Assembly: GCA_037833965.1 (NCBI GenBank)
Contig: AP031359.1
Span: 1,546,001-1,610,000, forward strand
Direction of reading: 5' to 3'
Source of the DNA: Marchantia polymorpha subsp. ruderalis
Taxonomy: Eukaryota; Streptophyta; Marchantiopsida; Marchantiales; Marchantiaceae
Length of the DNA stretch: 64,000 nucleotides
In this document: in pieces, positions 1 through 9,084 of the stretch
Position numbering within the stretch: position 1 is the stretch's first letter
Layout of the letters: each line of letters opens with the position of its first letter
Made by a program: the position numbers and the translations under genes
The notes under the pieces: generated by a model
Told to the model about the DNA's origin: nothing
The model's input: the letters and a program-made list of their open reading frames with translations, nothing else
Databases searched by the model: none

Positions 1-595
1 ATGCAACGCGCAAATGAGCTTATAGCAAGTTTGGCAGAGCAGACGAAGAAGCACGCGGCTGAATTAACTAGTTAGGCGAAGAGATTGACAGGAGTGTGAA
101 ATTGCCAAGTCTTCGGAGGTCAAAGGTAGATTAGGATTGGATGCAGATTGCAATCGGCTGCGAGTTCAATTCACAACGGTTGAGGAGCAATAAAAGACGT
201 TGCGGACTAGACCCAAAGTGGCGGAATTGGCGTTTTGGCAGTTGAAAAAGGAGACAACCGACAATTTGCGTTTGCGGGTTGAGAGATGTCCGACGGTTTC
301 GCCGAGTGGAAAGTTCAAACATTGAAGGGGATGAAATTGTACTCGCTCAAGCGGCGATTGAGGAAATTGGAGGCCAGCGGAACCGTTGAGCATTGACAAT
401 TAGTTAGATTAGTCAATTCTTTTTCTTTCGAGTTAGAAGAAGCAAGAAAAAACTTAAAGTTAGAGATTCTAGGCGTGTTGCGTAGGTTAGGAGAGGACGG
501 AAGCTCAGCGGACGTAGTAACCGCTGCGTCGGATGGTTTTGGACTTGATGTTGGCTTGCCTCATGCGTTTGAGTTGTCTAGGAATTCAGAGGGAA
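1..595 (+). pseudogene. D-type coiled-coil protein, C-terminal part, degenerate
   Basis: The forward frames read a heptad-like, Glu/Lys/Leu-rich segment beginning MQRANELIASLAEQ, then a second segment containing LKLEILGVLRRLGED. Both parallel the C-terminal ends of the A and B proteins (for example the VLRRLG motif near their stops). Several stop codons and frame changes interrupt it, so it is not translatable as a whole. Near 590-600 the frame runs into AATAAA and a stem-loop as in the other copies. Function is unknown; a structural coiled coil is all that can be seen. Confidence 0.6.
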
Positions 596-1132
596 TAAAA
601 AGGCCTAAGGCTCTTACTTTGGGGGGCTTTTCTGTCAATTGACTTGTCTTGGCTGTAAATTTGTGTCTATCGTGCACGTTTGTGAAGTTGAATGTGTATG
701 TCACTGTGCATGGTGCGCTTCAATTTGCCGAAGATATCGATATCTGAAGTTGTGGGTGTCTGATTCAAAAAATTCTGATTGTGCCTGCGGTTATTCAGGA
801 TTTAAGCAAGTTCGAATTCGAGCATTCGGAGCGGTTGGCTTAGAGTATGCAATTCAGGGAAGTTTCCTCCTGAAGATTGAGTATAGAGTCGGGTGCGATT
901 CTTGCAGGCTTTGATTGGACAATTTTCAGGTTGTGTGTGTGATTATACTTTGTTCTTTGGACCTTTGGCCGTAATCAAGCACGGTCTTCTAGAAGTGACA
1001 TGTGCCTGAAAAGTAAAACTCTTCAATAGAATGTTAATCAATGACAGCTCTTGGCTCTTCGCTGTTGTTTCTGTCCTTGTGGGAACAAATCTTTACCATT
1101 ATGCTTCATTCTGGTATTTGTTTGTTATTACA
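1..1132 (+). mobile_element. D-type element, 3' part (5' end outside window)
   Basis: This is the right end of a unit whose coding part, AATAAA/stem-loop and long non-coding tail match the fragment at 49048-50376. It ends at 1132 with the terminal bases TTATTACA typical of the A and B units in this window. The flanking duplication cannot be checked because the left end is outside. The tail holds the motif AAGTAAAACTCTTCAATAG shared with A and B tails. What follows at 1133 is related sequence in the opposite orientation, so the unit ends here. Confidence 0.7.
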
Positions 1133-2260
1133 CAAAGACATATGCAATTTCTATCGCTTCTTTGCTGATTGTTCCTCAATGTCTTCTTCCGACTTGTTCA
1201 CTTCGACCTAAGGCGGTGTAGGTTCAATGTCGTCCTTGCTTACAACTTCATTTTCTCCCAGCACTTCTTCGTCATCAAATCTCGCAATCTCCCTCTCGAG
1301 CGGAAATTTTTGCTGCTCTGCCACAGTCAGCAATCCCATAGCTCAATAGAAATTAATGAAGAATGATGACAAGTATTTCATCAATCTTCCGAACATGTCC
1401 TTCACGTTCATGTGATTGATACTCTAGAAGATACAAGCCATGTGAATTGGCTTTCCCGTCACTGCGTGTTCCACAAACCCGACTTGCCATGTTGCCATGT
1501 ACATTGTTTTTGAAGATCGCAGAATTTGCATGAGTGCCATCGCTACATTTTGTCTCATTTGATCACGATAATCCGTTGTCCACCATCCGTTCTTGGACAA
1601 GCGACGTGTTTTGAATAGTTTTGCAAATGTCTTCTCCTCAGCTTAGATCACCTTCACGCTTTGGCTGTCGTAGGTGTAATTGCATTTCTCACCTGCACAC
1701 GGTCCCAAGACTTGAGCCTACTGATCAATTGTCTAACTCTCAAGATTGCCGCAAAGTTTATAGGCGTCCGGCGCGCGTTCCTCTTGTCACTTCTTCACAA
1801 TTGCTACAAAAACCCAATTTCAATCCCACAGCAAGAAATTGAGCTTGTCAACTACCAGTTCTTGGCATTACGCTCGCAATCCGAACTCCGGTACTTTCAG
1901 CGCCGACAATCAAAGTGCCGAAGCTTGCTTCATTGCTGCACTCTCAATATCTCACTCGCAAATCTCATTGAACTCCCAATTCGACAATGCACTCTCACAA
2001 AATGTTGGCTCGGAGCTCCCGTTTCCGCTAATGTCCTTTGATGTCCTAACCGGATCGTGAACACGTGCAAATTTGTGGTACAATTGCTGAAAGTTTCCTT
2101 CTGGTTGGCGCCGCCTTTCACTACGCAGAAGTTCCTTTGCCGAAGGCCCTTCTACTGTAACGCCAAAGGTGTTTTTGCCAAAGTCCGAAGGATAAAGACC
2201 CTTTTTCGCCTTCGTTTTTCCATGTCCTCCGCTTCCTACACTCGTAACTTAATATTGCCT
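1133..2260 (-). pseudogene. A/B/D-type N-terminal domain, degenerate
   Basis: Read on the minus strand from about 1960 to 1180, fragments align with the N-terminal domain of the A and B proteins: FGLRA, LNFLLWD, AQVLGPCAGE, SKNGWWTTDYRDQMRQNVAMA, ATWQVGFVE and FFINFY-AMGLLT occur in the same order. At least five stops break it. The upstream part (2057-2260) contains GCCGAAGGC-like words, as do the A leaders. It is probably the N-terminal half of a D-type protein, because the D copies here otherwise lack that half, but it faces the opposite way from the piece at 1-1132. Confidence 0.6.
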
Positions 2261-2640
2261 CATCTGTTGTTGGTGTTCTTGGGCTCGTTGAAACGAACAC
2301 GCCAAGCTATATCTATTGAAATCATGTCTAAGTCAAGTGACTACTAATTGAGAAAGTCATGAATCATCTACTCTAGTGGATTATACCTAATCTTATTCAA
2401 CTTTATTGCCTACAAGTAAAAATACTAACTTCAACAAAGAGGTAGCTAACATGAATTCCACTATTCCTAACTTGGCATCTATTACCAAATCCACTATATT
2501 AATCTACTGATTAGTATTCTTATCCTAAAAGTTTGAAAGTCCTAGTCATCTACTCTTTAAACTTACTCTTTACCAAAAAAATGAAAAACTTCGTTACCAC
2601 AACATTTGTTTAGGTACGCATCTCATCTCAATTAAGTGCG
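2261..2640. other. AT-rich spacer, nothing recognised
   Basis: AT-rich sequence without an open reading frame of note or a repeat I can match elsewhere in the window. It lies between the D-type fragment and the gypsy-0 reverse transcriptase remnant and may be decayed 3' sequence of the latter. Confidence 0.5.
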
Positions 2641-3641
2641 CACTTTATCAGAAGATTTTAAGTGATCAACTTTTTCAACTACTATTGGATTCACTACTTT
2701 GATTCACTACTATACTATTCTTGGAAATGATGTGCCCCAACAATAAGCCTTCCTCACATTCAAAAATGCATTTATCTGGATTGAGTGAAGCTTTGGCTGC
2801 TTTCATACGTTGGAGTATTTTGATCAAATGATCAAAATGATGATCTATGAAATCTATCACAAGCTTTTCAATGAAAAGTTCAAACACCCTATTCACGAAT
2901 CTTTGAAAAGTGTCTAGATTATTGCATAGACCAAATGGCATTAATCTAAAGGCAAAAAATCTTCATGGTATGGTGAAGGTAGTTTTCAATTGATCTTCCA
3001 AAGCAATTTTGATTTGGTTATATCCACTATAATCATCTGCAAAACTATACCACTCATGCCCCTACTATCTCCTCTAGACGCTCATCTATTAAAGGCAAAG
3101 AATAATAATCCTTCTTTGTTACAACATTCAACTTCTTGTAATCCATGCATGCACGTAGCTTACCATTCTTAATCTCTCCCCTTTAACAATCAGAATTCAC
3201 TATCACAATAAAAGACATCCATTTCAAATTTTCTACCTCATAAATGAAGTCGGTCTCTTTCAGGTTGTCAATCTCCTCCTTCCTCACAATCGTAAGAGGA
3301 TTGATTTAACGTAGCTTTTACTGAATAGAGCGATCTTTTTGCTCCAACTTGATGTGATGAACATTGAGTGTCACGTGCTTCAAATCTTTAAAACTAAAGG
3401 CAAAGACATAGATGTATTTGCAAAATATATCCAAAATCTTGTCTTTTCTTCCGTGGTAATATTTAGACCAAACTTGAGGATGAAAAGTCTTTGACACACC
3501 TTCTCTTCGCTCCACTTTGTCAGAATATTTTTTCTTCTCCGGTTTAGAAAGCAATTCTATGGCACCAACAACTTGAACTTGTACATCCTCATCAGAAAAG
3601 TCATCCGATGATGTTTTTTGATCAGAAGTTGACAAGTCCAT
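2641..3641 (-). pseudogene. gypsy-0 reverse transcriptase, degenerate
   Basis: Minus-strand frames contain FAFSFKDLKH (the usual segment just before gypsy RT, at 3400-3340), then GKLRACMDYKKLN (about 3160), SLPLIDE, and MPFGLCNNLDTFQRFVNRV with SLNPDKCIFECEEG and LLLGHIISK (2941-2690). These are fingers, palm and post-palm signatures of a Ty3/gypsy RT. The usual YxDD box is altered: the frame reads VIDFIDHHFDH, so the catalytic aspartate pair is lost. Several stops and shifts are present. Confidence 0.65.
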
Positions 3642-3961
3642 GTCAACTTCTGAAAAAATATCACTGAGTTGGTCTATTAGTTGGTCTATCTAAGTCGGTA
3701 GTGGAACTTCTTCCTCCCTTCAAAGAAATTTTCACCCGATGATTCTTTGGACCTATACGCAGTTAGTTCTTGTGCCATCAATCAATGGACCTTACCGCAC
3801 TCCATCAAGGACTTTACTACAACAAATTGCAAATAGCTTTTTTAGTAATTAGAAAGAAAGCAAGGTTTGAACTACTACACCCTCACCACAACTTTGTAAA
3901 CCACACAAAGTGGTCTTACCTTCAATTTGTTGGCCATATCAACAATTATACTAGAAGGTCT

Positions 3962-4198
3962 TTAAAGTCGCATTCCCAACTTCCTCAACAATCTTTCAAA
4001 CATTGCATTCATAGCAGAGCGACCATCTACTAACACGTCTGATACATCATGTCCATCAATCCTCACTTTGATCTTTGAAACATGTGCACATACCTCCAAA
4101 GCAGTAGCATCCATCACACCAACTTCCTCACTTGTCATGTGATACTTCCCCTTGGAATTTTGCTTCTTGATCCTTGTGAAGCTAAGACTTCCTCTCAA
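3962..4198 (-). pseudogene. gypsy-0 aspartic protease-like segment
   Basis: The 78-residue frame contains VCAHVSKIKVRIDGHDVSDVLVDGRSAMNAMFERLLRK-type sequence, which has the layout of the retroviral-type protease of plant gypsy elements (strand, then D-T/S-G, then hydrophobic). The catalytic triplet reads VDGRSA rather than DSGSA or DTGSA, so the active site is probably lost. It precedes the RT remnant on the same strand, as expected. Confidence 0.5.
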
Positions 4199-4404
4199 CC
4201 CCTTTTATATAGCTAGATTCAAAGCAATAAGTTGGCCTATTGTTATATTGATCTTCTGACTTCTTACATGCTCTCCTAGCTTAAGAAGATGAAATGGAAA
4301 TGAAAATGTCATTCATGCCAAACTTCTTTCTTGGTACTCTTGGTTGATTTACGCCACTTGACCGTGTACTCCAACTTGGTTAGTCCTCCATGGCAATTGG
4401 AGGA

Positions 4405-4420
4405 TTTAGGGTTTAGGGTT
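4405..4420 (+). repeat. Two telomere-like TTTAGGG units
   Basis: TTTAGGG occurs twice in tandem at 4405-4418 followed by TT. TTTAGGG is the common plant telomere repeat. The site lies within about 25 bp of the junction between gypsy-0 and gypsy-1. Two units can arise by chance. Confidence 0.4.
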
Positions 4421-4517
4421 ATGGCACCTATATTGAGCTCAACGTCCTAACAATCACTAAGATTAACTACCCCCTCCATATGACTATTCTAGCTACGCCC
4501 CAGCTCACAAGTAATTG

Positions 4518-5330
4518 CTATTCAGCCCCTTCTTGGCTGTCCAACTCTTCTTCGTCTATTTCATAACATTTTAAATAATTTATATCCAGGTCGCTGTCGG
4601 AAAACAATGTGTCTTCTACCAACGTGTACCTTAAACTACTGGAAGATGTCTTGCCTTTGTGTCGGATCTTGACCCACAGCACTGTTATCTTTGATCCTCT
4701 GGTTGGCTGGGATCCCAAAACTTCAGGTGATGTTTGTGCTAGTCCGTGTGAACCCTTGCTCCGTACAACCACGGCCTCTCAATCAGCACATCGTATTCCA
4801 TCTTTACAAAAGGCCACAAAATGATATACATCAAAGGAAATGCCACTCCGCTGATGGTGGTTTGTACTCCAAGAAATTTTCTTTGGATCTGGTCAGCCGC
4901 GTATGATCCTTGGCACAGACTCAAAGGTCTTAAATCCCAGCCCATGGACGGTCTCTTCAGTCATAATGTTTACTTATGACCCTGAATCGATGGATACCTT
5001 GCAGATGGTGCATTCACAGATCTCCACATCAATTTTCAATGCTCCCAAGTCTTCGTGTAGGATCTGGTATACTTGAAGCAGCTTCGATGCTCGGACTCTT
5101 CTGGGTTGCCTCAACATCACAGCTAACATCTTTTGGTATATCTTGTTGTCTTCCAGCAGCTGTTGAAAGCTGATAATTGTCTTCTGAACGTATAAGTCCG
5201 CTGTGATGTCATAATGCAGACTCATTGTAGTCAGGGCCGTCTTCCGCTGTTCGCCTTCAATTGGCTGAGTTGTGTTTGGTGCAGGGGATGGTTCCAATTG
5301 ATTCTTTCCTGCTGCCTCCTTGCTGCACAA
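4518..5330 (-). pseudogene. gypsy-1 aspartic protease region, frameshifted
   Basis: Frames at 4974-5330, 4739-4945 and 4518-4772 together match the gypsy-2 protease block. The first ends CECTICKVSIDSGS, the conserved strand leading to the DSG active-site triplet. The second carries GVAFPLMYIILWPFVKMEY and RPWLYGARVH, the C-terminal part of the fold (DVLIERPWLYG). The third reads SSLRYTLVEDTLFSDSD, an acidic linker as in gypsy-2. Frame changes separate the three pieces. Confidence 0.7.
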
Positions 5331-5438
5331 AGCCTCCTTGAGCAGACCACTAACCTTGTCCTTAATGTTGGGGTCATACTTTCGGCAAAGGATCTACACA
5401 AGAGCCTTGTCCGAACGCGAGTCCGACTGGCCCAAAAA

Positions 5439-6392
5439 TCAAAGGTCTTCGGCCAAGGCAGATCTCACTAGGCCGAAGGTTTGCATGTCTTCGGCCAAAG
5501 GTTCTTTGGCTTTAAAGGTGTCGCATTGGTGAAATGGATGTAAGAGCAGGTTCTTCATGTATTGCATAAGCAACATCTTCCATCGTTTTGACGTAATAGC
5601 CATCCGATTTCCACATTGGGGCCCACTCCACAAAGTTCACTGGGTAAGTTGGCAAAGTCGCCATACACTAAGTGTTTGCATGTTCCATCTTTCCACAGGT
5701 GATACATCATAGGTTTGCTCGCAGGTGTGAGGGCGACTTTCTTTGATCTTGTCCACCCACCACGTGAAACTTCAGGTCCGCAAAGTCTTTGACCAATGCG
5801 TCCACTCTAAACACAATTGCCGCAAAATTCTTTGCTGGCATATGCATCTGCCTATTCTTTTTCTTCCCGGTGGCCTTCCTCTTCGGCCGTTGTTTCTTCA
5901 AAGACAAGGATTCCTCCGCCTCGCTACTCTCTGCCAAAGATGAGGATTGTTCGGACAAAGGCGTCACCAGCCTTCGCCTTTGGCGGTGATTTGACCGTTT
6001 CCGGTCGTCAGACCCTTTGTCACTTTGGCACCAATTTACCATCGATGTCTTGAACGCTTCCGCTGAAGCAATCGCGTCTTCAATATTATTGCTCCTGCTC
6101 CTTCTGCAGAAGTTTTCCATCTCCATATATAGGCCGGTCACATACTATTTGATTGTTTGTTGTGTGGAGTAGGGAACTCCCGCTCCAGCCTTTAGAATGC
6201 GGTCTAGCAAATCCTGGAACCTTTTTGTGTAATTGCGCAAATTTTTCTTCTTGCAGCGCGGAAGGTTTCGTAGCTTGATCAATATGCGGCTGTCATATCC
6301 AAGCTTGCGAAAGCGCTTGAGAAATATCTCACAGAGTTTCTACCACATATTGATTTCTTAGGCGCAGTACTTTCATGATCATACCAACTTCG
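5439..6392 (-). pseudogene. gypsy-1 gag/nucleocapsid part, interrupted by copia
   Basis: The 144-residue frame 5707-6141 reads IASAEAFKTSMVNW, a basic stretch KKQRPKRKATGKKKN, then FRVDALVKDFADLKF, each with a counterpart in gypsy-2 (IDALVKDFADLKV). Upstream, frames to 6392 contain LRNYTKRFQDLLDRI, the helical gag core. A stop lies after RANL near 5707, before the expected zinc-binding CxxCGK sequence, of which CITCGK is visible. Gag packages element RNA; this copy is dead because the copia insertion splits the domain. Confidence 0.7.
6388..6392. repeat. Target-site duplication of the copia element (left)
   Basis: CTTCG at 6388-6392 matches CTCCG at 23975-23979 in four of five bases, and the intact gypsy-2 sequence at the corresponding site reads CTTCG once. 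This fixes both ends of the copia insertion. Confidence 0.75.
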
Positions 6393-6898
6393 TGCTGGTA
6401 ATGCCCAAGAGGGGCTGGCCCAATTAGCAAGTCTATGAATACTAATTAGATTTTACCCTAATGGATGTGATTCCTTTGGCCAGCCGCCGCACACCTGCTT
6501 GCTGCCGCACCAGCTTGCTGCCGCACGGCTGCTGTTGCCTGCCACGTGGGGGCTTCTGCCCACATCCAACCACTGGTGTGCCGCTGCAATTCTCTCTCCC
6601 GGATCAAAGGTTGATTGCGGATATCTTTGAGGACGAGCTGTAGAGTGCTAGCACGCTCCGGTTTGTTGTTCCATCGCGTACGTATGCACTGCCGTAGAGT
6701 TGTAGCTCGGTTGCGTACTTCATCAGATCGTACAATTACCTTTTCGACGTCGATCGGATCGACTACTCGCGCTTCATCAAGACTTCCGCTGCGACGCGCG
6801 AGCAAAGGTATAATCTATGATCATCTACTCGCAAGTGATCATGTTTACGCGGTTATTTTTTTGTGTGCTAGCGAGTAGCATACCCACATTTCCTAACA
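6393..6898 (+). repeat. copia 5' LTR
   Basis: It starts TGCTGGTAATGCCCAAGAGG and ends CACATTTCCTAACA, and is matched over its whole length by 23459-23974 (start TGTTGGTAATGCCC, end CACGTTTCCTAACA). Divergence is visible at many positions, including a variable GCTGCCGCA-rich stretch, so the insertion is not recent. A primer-binding site follows directly. Confidence 0.88.
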
Positions 6899-6899
6899 G

Positions 6900-6910
6900 T
6901 GGTATCAGAG
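6900..6910 (+). other. copia primer-binding site (initiator Met-tRNA type)
   Basis: TGGTATCAGAG lies two bases after the LTR end. TGGTATCAGAGC is the standard sequence complementary to the 3' end of plant initiator tRNA-Met used to prime minus-strand synthesis in many copia elements. Confidence 0.85.
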
Positions 6911-8056
6911 TTGTGCTTGTGCCGTTTTTTATCTAGATTAAATATTTTGCATTGTTGGTTGAAGATAAGATCGTTTTGGCGAATAGCGTTACGCGCGAAT
7001 TGAACTATTTTACTCCGTTCTTGCTTCCTCATTATGTGACTGACTAACTGGCCGTCTTTACAACGGCGCGCGAGCGTTGCGCGGCTGACCACGAGGTTGT
7101 GAGTTCGTGTAGCAAAACTGTCAATACACGACGAGAACGACTATGTCAGCTAGAACGCCATGCGTATCAGCTTGCTGGCAGCATGCAAAAAATCTGTTCA
7201 GTTGCATTGTTCGTAGAAACGCCTAATTTGTTTTTGCAGAGAATGATGTGATAATATGGCCTCAAAATCATGTGATGATATGTGTGTAATAATTTTGTGT
7301 GGCTTGCGTGTCACAAATTCTTAAAGCCGGGTTGAGGCTGTTCGTTTTTGGCCTGCATGCCACTCCTGTGATGTAACTTATAATTTTAATTTAGCTACTA
7401 GCGTGTATTAGCTGAATTAGATTATGTAATTCATTGACATGAGCAAAACAACTTGACGATTGTCGTACCTTGAAGAAGGCGTCCAAGATGCGACGTCTTG
7501 GCGTAGGCGTGCGGATTGGAGGTCATAAACATAAGGTGTTTTTTGTTCGACAAAGAAAAGGCCATACTATCACAATAGTATGATTATCTCTAATGATTAA
7601 TTTTATGCACTGCATGTGATGCGAATGATGAATCCCTCACAACAGCCCTTCCAACAGCTGCATCATTGAGATCTTGTTAGTAGGTGATGGGTCTGCCAAA
7701 GCAGGGTGTCATCTTCTACCTTAATTCATTGGGTGGTGTCGGACACCACAACATAGTGTTGGTTTACTTGACAGAGCTATCAAGCCAGACTTGGGCATTG
7801 GGGCATAAGTGTTGGGAGCCAAGACATATGATGTTGCCGAACAAACGAGAGTCGCATTGGATGTGATTGGCAAGTGTTGACTACCTTGTTCACTATGATG
7901 CTAGCGGTGATGCCAAAGCTCACTAGTATCACAGGAACGTTGGATCTTGTCCTGCTATGCAACGCCGGAGGACGTTCGCACAACATAGCAGAAATCTTTT
8001 ATTAAAGGTGTTAATAAAAGAAGTACTCACCGTTGCGTATCTTAGTGTTGTAGAAA
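6911..8056 (+). other. copia untranslated leader
   Basis: About 1.1 kb between the primer-binding site and the first gag-like start. I see no conserved coding sequence in it. Long leaders occur in copia elements and usually carry packaging signals; none can be pointed to here. Confidence 0.55.
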
Positions 8057-8596
8057 ATGTTGAGTGGATCAAACTTCAATCTGCGATTGATCCTAGATAA
8101 AGAAAAGCTAAACGGAACAAACTTTGTTGATTGGAATCGGAATTTGAGAATTGTTCTCAGACAAGAAAAAAGGAAGTACGTTCTCGATATGCCTTACCCA
8201 AAAGAGCCTCAGATTGTTGCACACACCACTAGTGCATATTGTGCTTATGTGAAGCATACTGATGATGTGGTGGATGTGCAGTGCCTGATGCTTGCTTGCA
8301 TGAACTTTGAGTTGTAGAGCACTAACTCGTACGATATGATCGTGGAGTTACGTGGCATGTTTGAAAACCAGGCGAGGGTTGACATGTTTAATACCTCAAA
8401 AGCCCTGTTTGGTTGCAAGCTTGCTAAAGGTGCTCCAGTCAGCCCTCATGTGATTAAGATGATGGGGTACATTGAGAGCTTGCAGAGATTGGGTTTTCCC
8501 CTCGATGATGATCACGCCACCAATGTGATACTTCAATTCCTGCCAGCTAGCTTTGAACCCTTCATCCTGAAATATCACATGAATGGTTTGTACAAA
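8057..8596 (+). pseudogene. copia gag, N-terminal part
   Basis: The frame from the ATG at 8057 reads FNLRLILDKEKLNGTNFVDW, RNLRIVLRQEKRKYVLD, which is the start of the copia-type gag domain (UBN2/gag_2 family). One stop at 8315 interrupts it; the same frame region then gives MFENQARVDMFNTSKALFG and LPASFEPFILKYHMNG, the usual end of that domain. After about 8596 the frame runs into inverted A-element tail sequence. The zinc knuckle and protease that should follow are absent. Confidence 0.75.
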
Positions 8597-8655
8597 ACTT
8601 CACTTGGTATTCAGAGGGGAAATCCCGAAGGAGTACAAACAAGTAAAAACGTCTC

Positions 8656-8660
8656 AAGGT
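8656..8660. repeat. Target-site duplication AGGTG of B2 (other copy 12220-12224)
   Basis: AGGTG stands immediately before TGTGAGGCC at 8661 and immediately after CATTACA ending at 12219. Removing 8661-12219 and one AGGTG rejoins A3 tail sequence. Confidence 0.85.
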
Positions 8661-9084
8661 GTGTGAGGCCTACTTTTTTGTTTTTCTTTAAAAATTAACA
8701 AAAACAAAAACATATGTGTGTAGAAGATAGTTATATGAGTGGAAAGAGTAGATTTATAGGAGTTATGATATGATTAGTTAGAATTTGTCTATGACCAAAG
8801 ATCTTTGGATCTTTGTGTCTTCGGAGCAGTCTTTTTAGGACGCACAAAGAGCTGCGTCTTCGGCGAAGACATTGGAATCAATTTCAAATCACGCAACGGA
8901 CCGGACGATGTTCGCACGCGTCGGGAGTTCTACGAGGCGCAGGAGAAGGCAATGTTAGGGCTTCAAGGGTAAAGGCGGTAGGAGGAGACTGCGCGCCGAC
9001 ATTGCGATATCAAGCAAGAATGATTGAGAGCGAGAGGAATTGCAATCGAGCCAACCCGCGATTAGCGAAACGCAAGTTGAATAC

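Larger units (their letters stand above)
2641..4404 (-). mobile_element. Ty3/gypsy remnant (gypsy-0)
   Basis: A 5'- and 3'-truncated gypsy copy on the minus strand: protease-like sequence at 3962-4198, linker, then reverse transcriptase words down to about 2650. Its RT differs from that of gypsy-2 (FVNRVFELFIEKLVIDFID versus MMTTIFQDHLWKFLEIFIDD), so it is a different lineage. It ends on the right where sequence matching gypsy-2 begins, near 4430. LTRs were not found. Confidence 0.6.
4430..6392 (-). mobile_element. Tat/Athila-like gypsy-1, downstream segment
   Basis: This segment is collinear with gypsy-2 (26.7-29.1 kb) on the same strand: protease region, zinc-knuckle-proximal region and gag. 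It stops inside gag at 6392, where a copia LTR begins, and gag resumes at 23975. The aligned words around the break (TACCAACTTCG before and CTCCGTGCCTTCTT after) correspond to continuous TACTAGCTTCGGGCCTTCTT in gypsy-2. The pol part beyond protease is missing; gypsy-0 follows on the left. Confidence 0.8.
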
